In this document: positions 1 to 9,900 of the stretch, piece by piece
Position numbering within the stretch: position 1 is the stretch's first letter
Layout of the letters: each line of letters begins with the position of its first letter
NCBI RefSeq assembly: GCF_014645355.1
Contig: NZ_BMLS01000006.1
Location: forward strand, 62,001 to 126,000
Direction: 5' to 3'
DNA: 64,000 bases
From: Bowmanella pacifica
Lineage (GTDB): Bacteria; Pseudomonadota; Gammaproteobacteria; Enterobacterales; Alteromonadaceae
Translations under genes and position numbers: made by a program
The notes under the pieces: generated by a model
The model's input: the letters and a program-made list of their open reading frames with translations, nothing else
What the model was told of the DNA's origin: nothing
The model's database searches: none

Positions 1-29
1 CCACTTTGCCGAGGATTGGTATATCTAAT

Positions 30-1217
30 ATGTCCAAAAGCGCTATTTTAAAAGATGTTGTGGTGCTGGAACTGGCCTTTATGGCCACAGGCCCAATGTG
101 TGGTAGCTTGCTGGCCGACCTGGGGGCACAGGTGGTAAAAATAGAACCCCCCAAAGGCGGAGACATGTTCCGTTTTATGCCGCCCTTTGGCCAGACCGAA
201 GTAGAGGGTGAAAAGGTCAACGGCAGTTTTCTGAGCATCAATCGTAACAAACGTTCTGTTGCCTTGAATTATCGCAAAGGCCTGGGCAAGGAAGCGCTGC
301 TCACTCTGATCAAACAAGCCGACGTACTGATTGAAGGCTTTAAACCCGGTAGCCTGGAAAAGTGGGGCCTGGATTATGAGAGCCTGCGGCTCATTAATCC
401 ACGCCTTATCTATTGCCATATATCCGGCTATGGTATGACAGGTCCGGATGCCAGTAAGATGCAGCACGAAGGCAATTTGTCTGCCCTCAGTGGTCTTTTG
501 GACAGTTTTTCCCCAGCCTCTGGCGTACCGCATTTGGCACCGGGTTTATCCATGGTAGGTGCCTATACGGCACTCAGTGGGATTTTGGCCGCCTTGCTAC
601 ACAGAACCCAAACCGGACAAGGTCAACTGGTGGATATTTCGGTATTGGATGCCTTGATGGGCCTGCAGGCCCCGGCAGCCGGAGAACAACTGAACTGCGA
701 TGATCCCAGGCATGGCGAGGCCTTTATAAAGGGAGAATGGCCACGCAATGCCCTATATGCATGTGCTTGCGGGCAGTATTTATATTTTGGTGCAGGAGAG
801 CATAGATACTACCAGGGCTTTTTACAGCAACTTGGCCGCGAAGACATTCTTGCCATTCCCGAACCTCAGCAGCAAACTGAGGCCCTGCGCACACTTTTCC
901 TCAGCCGTTCACGCGCCGACTGGCTGACTGACTTTGGTAATACCGATTATTGCATCAGTCCGGTTAACAGTCTGACACAGGCACTTGAGGACCCTCAGGT
1001 ACAAGCACGTCAGCCTTTGTTTTGTATAACCAGCCCCACAGGCAAACAACACATTAGCCTTGGCAACATTATAAAATTGTCAGCCCACCCTGCGCCCGCC
1101 GCGCAAGCCGCACCATTATTGGGACAACACAGCACCCAAGTGTTACGCGAGTTTGGACTCAGTGAGGCACAAATTCAGGCCTTGCAAACCAGCCAGCAAC
1201 TGACACAAAAGAATTGA
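30..1217 (+). CDS. Class III CoA-transferase / AMACR-like (CaiB/BaiF family)
   Basis: A 395-residue protein of normal family length. The N-terminal half is typical: ELAFMATGPMCGSLLADLGA then KIEPPKGGD near residues 14-45, NRNKRSVALN at 71-80 and GFKPGSLEKWGLDYESL near 103-119; the family's DPQVQARQ motif lies near the C-terminus. These enzymes move CoA between carboxylic acids or racemise 2-methylacyl-CoA esters in the cytoplasm. The layout around the active site resembles alpha-methylacyl-CoA racemase, but the expected catalytic Asp aligns with Glu147 (preceded by His146). ATG at 30 is preferred to the upstream TTG at 6. Substrate cannot be told; no partner gene is visible before the window edge. 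Confidence 0.85.
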   Translation: MSKSAILKDVVVLELAFMATGPMCGSLLADLGAQVVKIEPPKGGDMFRFMPPFGQTEVEGEKVNGSFLSINRNKRSVALNYRKGLGKEALLTLIKQADVLIEGFKPGSLEKWGLDYESLRLINPRLIYCHISGYGMTGPDASKMQHEGNLSALSGLLDSFSPASGVPHLAPGLSMVGAYTALSGILAALLHRTQTGQGQLVDISVLDALMGLQAPAAGEQLNCDDPRHGEAFIKGEWPRNALYACACGQYLYFGAGEHRYYQGFLQQLGREDILAIPEPQQQTEALRTLFLSRSRADWLTDFGNTDYCISPVNSLTQALEDPQVQARQPLFCITSPTGKQHISLGNIIKLSAHPAPAAQAAPLLGQHSTQVLREFGLSEAQIQALQTSQQLTQKN

Positions 1218-1234
1218 TTAAAAAAAACACTTGC

Positions 1235-1286
1235 ATGTTTATTTATACAGTACTACTGTTTACACAACCACTGTATAAATAAACAA
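1235..1286 (+). promoter_or_regulatory. Paired inverted LexA-like SOS boxes
   Basis: Two 16-bp sites, 1235-1250 (ATGT-N8-ACAG) and 1271-1286 (CTGT-N8-ACAA), each differ by one base from the gammaproteobacterial LexA pattern CTGT-N8-ACAG. They are inverted copies of one another (TGTTTATTTATACAGT and its complement), 36 bp apart start to start. The second ends 9 bases before the ATG of the SulA-like gene, so LexA binding would block transcription or initiation. The half-site matches are seen; LexA control is inferred. Confidence 0.6.
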
Positions 1287-1295
1287 GGTTTTGTT

Positions 1296-1679
1296 ATGGC
1301 CGTTAATGCACTACTTACTACCCGTCATCAGCCCGGTGTTTTGGAACTGTCTGTTTACCAGGGCGCACAGCTACGCAGCTTGATGCAGCATTTTGAACAG
1401 CAAGGAAAATGGGTATATCTGGTATCCAACAGCCTGAAATTTAAACGTGCCGAGCATAACAGCCAGCATCTGCCCAAACCCGACGCCGAAAAGACCCTGG
1501 AGTGGCTGGAGAAACTTATCAGTGCAGGCGAAACCTGTGCGCTGTTTGTCGAGGAATTAGTGCTCGATGAACTAAGCCGTAAGCGGCTGGAACAACTGTG
1601 TCGCCAGTTCAGCGTTACCCTAATCAGCCTCAGTAAACAAAAAAGCCTGGACAGCAATCTTATCTTTGGGCCATGGTAA
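1296..1679 (+). CDS. sulA: SulA-like SOS cell-division inhibitor
   Basis: A 127-residue protein, shorter than E. coli SulA (169 aa) but with the same core: a hydrophobic strand after a Gly-Lys-Trp (GKWVYLVSNSLKF near residues 38-50), a helix of alternating Leu/Glu, a CALFVEELVLDELSRKRLE segment and an ending SNLIFGPW comparable to SulA's C-terminal SNLYH. SulA binds FtsZ and blocks septation after DNA damage. Assignment rests on this weak similarity plus the LexA-like boxes directly upstream. AAGG at 1285-1288 is the likely ribosome-binding site. The next protein starts 32 bases after the stop, so the two may be cotranscribed. Confidence 0.6.
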   Translation: MAVNALLTTRHQPGVLELSVYQGAQLRSLMQHFEQQGKWVYLVSNSLKFKRAEHNSQHLPKPDAEKTLEWLEKLISAGETCALFVEELVLDELSRKRLEQLCRQFSVTLISLSKQKSLDSNLIFGPW

Positions 1680-1711
1680 TGGGCTTGTTAGTTCCTGTTG
1701 CTACCTTTCCC

Positions 1712-2182
1712 ATGAACAAACTTTGTTATTGTCACAGCCAACAACCTTTTAGCCAATGCTGCGAGCCGTTACTTAAAGGCGAAGCGGCACCAAGTGCCGA
1801 GGCCCTGATGCGTTCGCGATACAGCGCCTATGCCACAGGAAAGTTTGATTATGTATTAGAGACCTACAGCCAGGAAAAACGTGAGCAGTTGTCCCTAGAC
1901 GATTTGCAGGAAAACGCTGAGGCCACCCAATGGCTGGCATTGCAGGTTGAACAGCACCGTCCTGATGGTGAGACTGCCGAAGTGCAGTTTTGCGCCTATT
2001 TCAAAGAACAAGGCAAAGTGTATAAATTGCATGAACTATCGCGCTTTGTGCGTGAATCACAGCAGTGGAAGTACCAAGATGGCGATATACTGCCTGATAC
2101 TGGGCCGGTGAAAATAGGTCGCAATGACGCCTGCTTTTGCGCCAGCGGGCGCAAGTATAAGCAGTGTTGTGGTAAAGGCTGA
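1712..2182 (+). CDS. YchJ/UPF0225 protein with two SEC-C zinc motifs
   Basis: A 156-residue protein matching the YchJ plan: an N-terminal SEC-C motif (CYCHSQQPFSQCC), the signature LMRSRYSAYATGKFDYVLETY, an NTF2-like middle (residues about 40-130) and a C-terminal SEC-C motif (GRNDACFCASGRKYKQCCG). SEC-C motifs bind zinc, as in the SecA tail; the cellular role of YchJ is not established. The longer reading from 1673 would overlap the previous gene, whereas ATG at 1712 gives the family's usual MNKLCxC start. A 6-bp stem (2243-2260) downstream has no good T-run and is only a weak terminator. Confidence 0.85.
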   Translation: MNKLCYCHSQQPFSQCCEPLLKGEAAPSAEALMRSRYSAYATGKFDYVLETYSQEKREQLSLDDLQENAEATQWLALQVEQHRPDGETAEVQFCAYFKEQGKVYKLHELSRFVRESQQWKYQDGDILPDTGPVKIGRNDACFCASGRKYKQCCGKG

Positions 2183-2575
2183 GTCAACTCTGTCCCGCAG
2201 GCTATTGGCCCCCTCTCCCTCAATCAATATCTGAACAAGCCCGCCTTGCCCTGACAAGGCATGTTTACTTAGCACCTTACGATAGATGGCCTGTCAATCG
2301 ATAAACGGTCTTTCCATAGGTTGTTTATCTAAGTGCCTACGTTTTGTTTCCATCTAGCTACCTTGCTCTGCAGTGCCTGGAAGCGCAATATTTTTACAAT
2401 CAACACAATTAACCAACATTTGGTCAGAAATGCTAAGTGATGTGTATTTTGTTAAGTTCATTATCAGCATAAATCACTATCCATTTGTTTTATAAGAATT
2501 ATTTTTGCTGGCACGGTCAGTGCTTTATAGAGAGCAGTAAACACCATATAAAACACAATAGTGTCGGGGACCATC
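2183..2575. other. Intergenic region before the RND operon
   Basis: About 390 bases without a convincing gene. It holds a small stem GCCTTG/CAAGGC at 2243-2260 with a poor T-tract and, close to the adaptor gene, an AT-rich stretch with a possible promoter (TTTGCT near 2505, TATAGA near 2527). A short reading frame overlapping the adaptor start has no ribosome-binding site or recognisable composition and was not called. Confidence 0.5.
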
Positions 2576-3661
2576 ATGCCATCCAGATTCGTAAAAACAC
2601 TACTCGCCAGTTCCATACTTATCACAACCAGTCTGATAACAGGCTGTGGCGGTGCAGAAGCCACGGTCGACAACGCCCAGAAAAAAGTTGAGGTGATCGC
2701 CATTCCGGTTGAAGTTGCTCCATTAAGCCAGGGGGATATTTCTTCTAATTACGCCACCACTGCCATTTTGGAAGCCAAAGAAGAAGCCTTTGTGGTCGCA
2801 CGGGCATCCGGCATTATCCACGAGATCCTGGTGGAAGAAGGTGATTACGTCGAAAAAGGGCAAGTGCTGGCAAAGCTGGAGACCCAGCGCTACATCCTCA
2901 ATCTAAAACGCGCTGAAGCCAATCTGACCGGGATCGAAAAAGAGCTGAATAAAGTGCGCGATATGTACGCCAAAAAGCTGATTAGTGATGACGCCTACGA
3001 CAAACTAACGGCGTCCTACGATGCCGCTAAGGCCGAGCTAGAGTTGGCCCGTCTTGATCTGGCTGAGACCACCATCCATGCTCCCATTGCCGGCTTTATC
3101 GCCGAACGAAATGCCAAAGTAGGTAACCTGACCGAGTCCTTTCAACGTGAACGTATGTTCCATATCGTGCAGCAGAAACAGCTTTACGGCATGGTGCATC
3201 TCCCCGAGAAGGAGTTGTCCCGCGTACATCTTCAGCAAGGGGCACAACTGGCAATTGCCGCCACCGGCGATAAAAGCGTAAACGCTTACGTCGAACGTAT
3301 TAGCCCGGTCATTAACGCCCAAACCGGTACTTTCAAAGTGACCTTACGAGTACCCAATGAGGACAATCATTTAAAAGCCGGCATGTTTGCTCAAGTTAAG
3401 CTTAACTACGATACCCATGCTAATGCCACCTTGTTACCGCGCCAGGCCATTATCAATATTGATGATAAAAGCAGTGTCTTCGTGGTGCGTGATGGGATTG
3501 CACAGAAGGTTCAGGTACAAACCGGTTATGCCGAAGGTGACCTAGTTGAAGTGCTGGAGGGTTTAGCTGGCTCTGAGCAGGTGGTTGTCACCGGTCACCA
3601 TAATCTCAAAGACAAAGCCCCGGTGGAAGTGGTTAATACCCTAGAACTGGCTAAAAGCTAA
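2576..3661 (+). CDS. RND efflux periplasmic adaptor, lipoprotein (HlyD/AcrA family)
   Basis: A 361-residue membrane fusion protein. The N-terminus is a lipoprotein signal ending LITGC, so the mature protein should be lipidated. A biotinyl-lipoyl half-motif (ASGIIHEILVEEGDYVEKGQ), a helical hairpin around residues 95-155 and the second lipoyl half (TIHAPIAGFI) follow, then beta-barrel and membrane-proximal domains. It would link the two downstream inner-membrane permeases to an outer-membrane TolC protein, which is not in this window. ATG at 2576 is preferred to GTG at 2561 because GGGGA lies 5 bases upstream of it. The first permease begins 17 bases after the stop. Confidence 0.93.
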   Translation: MPSRFVKTLLASSILITTSLITGCGGAEATVDNAQKKVEVIAIPVEVAPLSQGDISSNYATTAILEAKEEAFVVARASGIIHEILVEEGDYVEKGQVLAKLETQRYILNLKRAEANLTGIEKELNKVRDMYAKKLISDDAYDKLTASYDAAKAELELARLDLAETTIHAPIAGFIAERNAKVGNLTESFQRERMFHIVQQKQLYGMVHLPEKELSRVHLQQGAQLAIAATGDKSVNAYVERISPVINAQTGTFKVTLRVPNEDNHLKAGMFAQVKLNYDTHANATLLPRQAIINIDDKSSVFVVRDGIAQKVQVQTGYAEGDLVEVLEGLAGSEQVVVTGHHNLKDKAPVEVVNTLELAKS

Positions 3662-3678
3662 ACCGAGGAGCCACCATC

Positions 3679-6600
3679 ATGAGTCTAGTCGATGTTGCCG
3701 TTAAACGGCCCGTTACCGTGTGGATGTTCACTTTTGCCATCTTGTTATTCGGCATGGTGTCATTGTCCCGTTTAGCCTTAAACCTGTTACCTGAACTGTC
3801 TTACCCTACCCTGACCATCCGTGCCGATTATCCCGGCGCCGCCCCTGGTGAGGTGGAACAACTGGTCAGCAAGCCTATTGAAGAAGCCGTAGGTGTGGTC
3901 AAAGGCGTACGCACCGTCACCTCCACGTCTAAAGCGGGTCAGTCCGATGTGGTGCTGGAGTTTGAATGGGGTACCAAGATGGATCTGGCCAGTCTGAATG
4001 TGCGCGAAAAACTCGACATTATCCAGCTCCCACTGGACGTCAAAAAGCCTCTGTTGCTGCGTTTTAATCCCAATATGGATCCTATCTTGCGTATGGGTCT
4101 GGGTGCCAGTCAGGGTAATCTTGATACTGAAGCAACCAAGCGCCTGCGTACTTACGCTGAAGAAGAATTTAAGCGTAAGCTTGAGTCGGTCAATGGCGTG
4201 GCCTCGGTGAAAGTCGGCGGCGGGCTGGAAAATGAAATCCAGGTACTGATTGACCAGGATAAAGCCAGTCAGCTCAATATTAAGCTAGAGGACGTCATCG
4301 CCCGCCTTAAAGCCGAAAACGTCAATACTTCAGGTGGACGGGTTGAGGACGGCAGCCGTGAATATCTGGTGCGCACCCTTAACCAATTCCAAAATCTCGA
4401 CCAGATGCGGGACCTTTTTATCGCCTCCCGTGAGGGCCGTAATATTCGTCTGGCCGATATTGCCGAGATTATAGACAGTCACAAAGAGCGGGATTCCGTC
4501 ACCCGTTTTGGTGCATTGGAAGGGGTTGAGGTCGCCATATACAAAGAGGGTGACGCCAATACCGTTCAGGTTGCCGATAACGTCAAACGCCGACTGGCAC
4601 AAATTGAAAAAGACATTCCTGCTCAGTATCAATTGCAAGTGGTATACGACCAGTCGCTGTTTATCGCCAACGCCATTGACGAAGTGAAGTCAGCAGCCAT
4701 TATTGGCGGGATCCTGGCGATGCTGGTGCTCTACCTGTTTTTGAAAAACATCTGGCCCACCCTGATTATCTCTATCAGCATCCCGGTTTCCATTATCGCC
4801 ACCTTCAATCTTATGTATGGCAATGACATCAGCCTTAACATTATGAGCCTAGGGGGCATAGCCCTGGCCATAGGCTTACTGGTGGACAACAGTATCGTGG
4901 TGCTGGAAAACATCGATAGACATAAAAAACACGGTACCCATGCCCATAAGGCGGCAGCCCAAGGTACCAAGGAAGTGTCCAACGCGATAGTGGCGTCCAC
5001 CCTAACCACCATGGCAGTGTTTTTTCCTTTGGTGTTTGTTGAAGGCGTGGCCGGGCAACTGTTCAGCGATCAAGCGCTGACAGTGACCTTTGCCTTGGCT
5101 GCGTCCTTGGTAGTGGCACTGACGTTAATCCCTATGCTGGCCGCGCGAGAAAAAAGTGACAATGGCCAAGACAGCGCCCAAGCACCTTTGGATCTTGGCC
5201 CTAATGCGACGCATAAACTACCCACCAGCAAAATTGGCAAGATCTTCTACTATCTGGTCTGGCCGTTTCGTATGCTGCTAAAAGGCGTGGCGGGTATGAT
5301 TTATCTGCTGTCACTGGCCATCAGCAGTCTTATCATCGCCATGACCCGCTTAATACGAAAAGGTCTGGGACTCTTGTTCAAGCCCTTGCTCTGGGTGTTT
5401 GAACATGCCTTTACCCTGATTGAGGGAGGCTATCAGAAGCTCTTACATCAGGCGATGCAACATCGATTGGTCACCCTGGGCCTGGTGCTAGGCAGCGCTT
5501 TACTGTCACTGACCCTGCTACCGCGACTTGGCGTGGAACTTATCCCTCCTATGTCTCAGGGCGAGTTCTATGTGGAAGTAAACCTGTCTACAGGCGCGAA
5601 ACTGCAAGATACCGATCATGTACTGGAAAAACTGGCACACTACACCCAGTCATTAGACGCTGTTGAGCGTACTTACTCGCTGGCCGGCACTGGCAGCCTG
5701 ATGAACGCCTCTCCCAGTCAGGGCGGCGATTATTGGGGCAAACTGAACGTCGTGTTGCAGCAAGGCAGTGATAGCCAACAAGAAGCTGCGGTCACGGCAG
5801 CCATGCGCGACTACCTGCACACACAAGCAGGGGTCACGGCAAAATTTGGCAAACCCGAGATGTTCAGTTTTTCCACGCCACTGGAGATCCAACTGACTGG
5901 CTATGACTTGACCTTACTGGCCCATCACGCTGACAAACTCGTTAGCATGCTCGAGGCAGATGATCGCTTTGCTGATGTCAAATCCACATTGCGCGCCGGT
6001 CACCCCGAGCTGAAAATCTATTTTGATCATGCCAGACTGGCCCAACTGGGACTGAGCGCCGCTGACGTATCCAAATTGATCGCCGCCAAAATTGGTGGCG
6101 AGGTCGCCAGTCGCTATGCTATTGATGATCGCAAGGTAGATATTTTAGTCAGAACTCAAACCCGCCAGCGCGACTCTATCGAAGACATCGCCCGTATGAC
6201 CATCAACCCCGGTTCAAGCCCTGCCATCCCTTTAGATGCGGTGGCTGACATTCAGATGTCGGTGGGTCCCAGTGAAATTACCCGGGTCGGTCAGGAGCGA
6301 GTTGCGCTGGTGTCAGCGAATCTGGCCCATGGCGATCTAGGTGAAGCCGTGGCCCAAGCCAAGTTAATCCTATCTGAACTCAAGCTGCCTATGAGCATGC
6401 AGGCCCGCATTGCAGGTCAGAATGAAGAGATGCAGGTGTCTTTCGATTCGTTGAAATTCGCCCTGCTGCTCGCTGTCTTTATGGTGTATCTGGTGATGGC
6501 TTCACAATTTGAGTCTCTGCTGCACCCGTTTTTAATCCTGTTTACCGTCCCCCTTGCCTGTGCCGGTTCCATTTACGGGCTATTCCTGACCGGCACTAAC

Positions 6601-6981
6601 ATCAGTGTGGTGGTATTTATCGGCCTGATTATGCTGGCAGGCATTGTGGTTAACAACGCCATCGTGCTGGTTGATCGTATCAACCAATTGCGCGAAGCCG
6701 GCAGCGATAAGCAGCAGGCCATTTTTGCCGCCGCCAGCAGCCGTTTACGCCCCATCCTGATGACAACACTGACCACCACATTGGGCCTGCTGCCCATGGC
6801 CATCGGCTTAGGTGAAGGGGCTGAAATCAGAACCCCTATGGCCGTTACCGTTATCTGCGGTTTGCTATTTGCCACTGTACTGACCTTATTGCTTATCCCG
6901 GTGTTATACAGCCTGTTTGACCGCAAACGCTTTGCCGCAACGGCCAATAAGAGCCTGGAGGTCAGTCATGAACAAGCTTGA
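3679..6981 (+). CDS. RND efflux transporter permease, first of a tandem pair (AcrB/MdtB type)
   Basis: A 1100-residue inner-membrane proton-driven exporter of the HAE1 branch: TM1 after VDVAVKRPVTVWM, porter loops, the TM4 relay motif GLLVDNSIVVLENI with its Asp, and a second half with AGIVVNNAIVLVDRINQ. It is longer than usual (about 1030-1050 aa) because of an insert near residues 490-585 holding a polar linker and extra hydrophobic segments (YLLSLAISSLIIAM) between TM6 and TM7. It lies 17 bases after the adaptor and overlaps the second permease by 14 bases, so translation is probably coupled. Substrate unknown. Confidence 0.93.
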   Translation: MSLVDVAVKRPVTVWMFTFAILLFGMVSLSRLALNLLPELSYPTLTIRADYPGAAPGEVEQLVSKPIEEAVGVVKGVRTVTSTSKAGQSDVVLEFEWGTKMDLASLNVREKLDIIQLPLDVKKPLLLRFNPNMDPILRMGLGASQGNLDTEATKRLRTYAEEEFKRKLESVNGVASVKVGGGLENEIQVLIDQDKASQLNIKLEDVIARLKAENVNTSGGRVEDGSREYLVRTLNQFQNLDQMRDLFIASREGRNIRLADIAEIIDSHKERDSVTRFGALEGVEVAIYKEGDANTVQVADNVKRRLAQIEKDIPAQYQLQVVYDQSLFIANAIDEVKSAAIIGGILAMLVLYLFLKNIWPTLIISISIPVSIIATFNLMYGNDISLNIMSLGGIALAIGLLVDNSIVVLENIDRHKKHGTHAHKAAAQGTKEVSNAIVASTLTTMAVFFPLVFVEGVAGQLFSDQALTVTFALAASLVVALTLIPMLAAREKSDNGQDSAQAPLDLGPNATHKLPTSKIGKIFYYLVWPFRMLLKGVAGMIYLLSLAISSLIIAMTRLIRKGLGLLFKPLLWVFEHAFTLIEGGYQKLLHQAMQHRLVTLGLVLGSALLSLTLLPRLGVELIPPMSQGEFYVEVNLSTGAKLQDTDHVLEKLAHYTQSLDAVERTYSLAGTGSLMNASPSQGGDYWGKLNVVLQQGSDSQQEAAVTAAMRDYLHTQAGVTAKFGKPEMFSFSTPLEIQLTGYDLTLLAHHADKLVSMLEADDRFADVKSTLRAGHPELKIYFDHARLAQLGLSAADVSKLIAAKIGGEVASRYAIDDRKVDILVRTQTRQRDSIEDIARMTINPGSSPAIPLDAVADIQMSVGPSEITRVGQERVALVSANLAHGDLGEAVAQAKLILSELKLPMSMQARIAGQNEEMQVSFDSLKFALLLAVFMVYLVMASQFESLLHPFLILFTVPLACAGSIYGLFLTGTNISVVVFIGLIMLAGIVVNNAIVLVDRINQLREAGSDKQQAIFAAASSRLRPILMTTLTTTLGLLPMAIGLGEGAEIRTPMAVTVICGLLFATVLTLLLIPVLYSLFDRKRFAATANKSLEVSHEQA

Positions 6982-9900
6982 AAACATAGGCGTCTATCTT
7001 ACCGACTTCGCCATCCGTAAGCCTGTTACTGTCTGCATGCTGTTCTTTTCCATGCTGATGTTAGGTTTACTGGCCAGCCGCATGTTGCCGCTGGAAAAAT
7101 TTCCCGGCATTGATATTCCTCAGATCATGGTGGTGGTTCCCTATCCGAATGCCACGCCGGCGGAAGTGGAGAAAATGATCACTAAGCCCGTTGAGGAAGC
7201 GCTGGCAACCATGGCGGATGTCAAACGCCTGTCCTCCACATCCAACGAGAACAGCGCGGAAGTCAGCCTGGAGTTTAACTGGGGAGAAAACTTAAGCGCC
7301 AAAGGCATAGAAGCCCGCGAAAAAATCGACGCGATCCGCCATCTGTTGCCCTCCGATGTTGAGCGCGTCATGGTGTATCAATTCAATACCGCCGACTTAC
7401 CTATCTTCCAGCTACGGGTATCCAGTGAGCGAGATCTGTCCAATGCCTATGACCTGCTGGATCGCAACCTCAAGATGCCTATTGAACGGGTGGCCGGGGT
7501 CTCTAAGGTAGAACTCTATGGTGTGATGAAAAAGCAGATTGCCATTCGCCTGGATGCGCAGCGTATCGCCGCCTTACATATTAACCTCCAAGCTCTGAAC
7601 AAAGCCCTACGGGATGCGAACTTTTCCATGACGGCCGGGCATTTCTTCGCCCTGGAGCAAAAGATCACCGTCAATCCTCAGGGAGAGTTTCGCAGCAAGG
7701 AAGAAATTGAAGACTTGATTATTCAGCCCGGTATACGCCTCAAAGACATTGCCGATATCAATTATGAAACCCCACAGCGTACCGAAGGGCGCCATTTGGA
7801 TCGCACCTATGCGGTGGGGTTAAACATCTACCGTGAATCCGGCAGTAATCTGGTGGACGTTTCAAAAGCGGTACTTAAGGTGGTTGATGAGGCCAATGAA
7901 AACCCGGCGTTTAAAGGTATCAACCTCTTCATCATGCAGGATGAAGCACAAAGTGTGACCAAATCCCTCAGCGACTTGCTTAGTGCCGGCATGCTTGGTG
8001 CATTGCTATCTGTGATTGTTCTGTATGCCTTCCTGCGCCAATGGGCCCCTACCCTGATTGTGGTGCTGTCGGTACCCTTTGCTATATGCATTACCCTGGG
8101 TTGCATGTTGTTTATGGGCTATAGCCTTAACATTCTGTCTATGATGGGGCTGATGCTGGCCATCGGGATGTTGGTGGATAATGCCGTGGTGGTGACCGAG
8201 AGCATCAGCCACGAACGAGAAACCCAGGCCGATGCCATTCAGGCCACCAAAGCCGGTGTGGGCAAGGTCAGTCTGGCGGTCATAGCCGGTACGGCCACTA
8301 CGGCTATCGTGTTCTTGCCCAATATTGTCGGCGAGAAGCAAGAAGTCACGGTGTTTCTGGAGCATGTGGCCATTGCCATTTGTATTTCGTTGTTTGCCTC
8401 GCTACTTATCGCCCAGACTCTGATCCCACTTCTGGCCAGTCGCCTGAAACAACACAAGGTCAAAGTGCGAACAGGCCAGGGTAAACTTGCCAACTGGTAT
8501 CAGCGCGTACTGACCTGGACGCTAAATCATCAGGGCAAAACCACCTTAATTGCCATTGCCATCTTACTCTCTACCGCCATTCCTATGGGTGTGGTGACCA
8601 ATGACGGCGATAACGACAATCCCAATAACCGTCTGTGGCTCAATTACAACATTGAGGGCAACTTCAATCTTGAAGAGGTGGAAAAAGAAGTGGAACGCAT
8701 GGAGGCGTACCTGTATGCCAATCAGGCACGTTTTCACATCAAACAGGTATACAGCTACTATAATCCCGGCCATGCCGTATCCGGGTTAACCCTGCATGAT
8801 GATCTGCCTCTTAGCCAAGCCGAACTGAAGGAATTGATCAAAAAAGATATGCCGAGCTTTGTACGCAGCAAGCCGAGTTTTCGCTGGAACGAAAGTAAGG
8901 GCGGCGTGCGTCTGACCTTGCTGGGTCAGTCGTCAGAAACTCTGATGAGTATCGCTGACCAGATCACCCCGGTGCTGGCCAGCATCGAGGGTCTGGCCGA
9001 TGTCAGGGCCGATATTAATGGTCAGAAGAAAGAACTGCAGATCCGCGTAGACCGGCAAAAAGCCTTCCGCTTTGGTCTGTCGGCCGACACCGTGGCCAAT
9101 ACCGTCGCCATGGCGCTGCGCGGCAGCAACCTGCGTACCTTTCGCCATGCGCAAAGTGGTGAAATGGATATTCGTCTGCTATTCGACCAATCCTTGCAAC
9201 ATTCGCTGGATGAACTGAAACGTCTGACTATAAAACGGGAAGGTCAGCAAAATATCACCCTGGATATGGTTGCAGATATCGAGATCCTGCCTCGTCTGTC
9301 ACAGATTCGTCGCTACTACCGGCAAACCGCGCTGGGCATTGGCGCCAATCTCGAAGAAGGTACCAGCCTCGAGCAGGCCCGCCACCGTATTGAAGACGTA
9401 ATGGCACATATTAGTCTGCCAAGTGGCTACACTTGGACCTTGGATGGTAGCTTCCGCAATCAGGATGAATCTGAGGCCGTGATGCAGATTAATATGTTAC
9501 TGGCCATTTGCATGATCTATATAGTAATGGCGGCGCTGTTTGAATCACTGCTACTGCCAACCGCCGTGATCACCTCGCTGCTGTTTTCCTTCACCGGCGT
9601 ATTCTGGGCATTTTTGCTAACCGGCACCAATATGTCGGTAATAGGTATGATCGGCATGCTGATCCTGATGGGAATAGTCGTTAACAACGGCATCGTGTTA
9701 GTTGACCGTATCAACCAACTGATTGGCGAGGGACAGACTGTTATCGAGGCCATTATCGCCGGTAGCCTGAGTCGCGTGCGTCCAATCTTGATGACAGTAT
9801 CTACCACAGTACTGGGATTGGTCCCGCTGGCGCTGGGCGGCACACAAATAGGCGGAGATGGCCCCCCTTATGCGCCAATGGCCATTGCCATTATCGGCGG

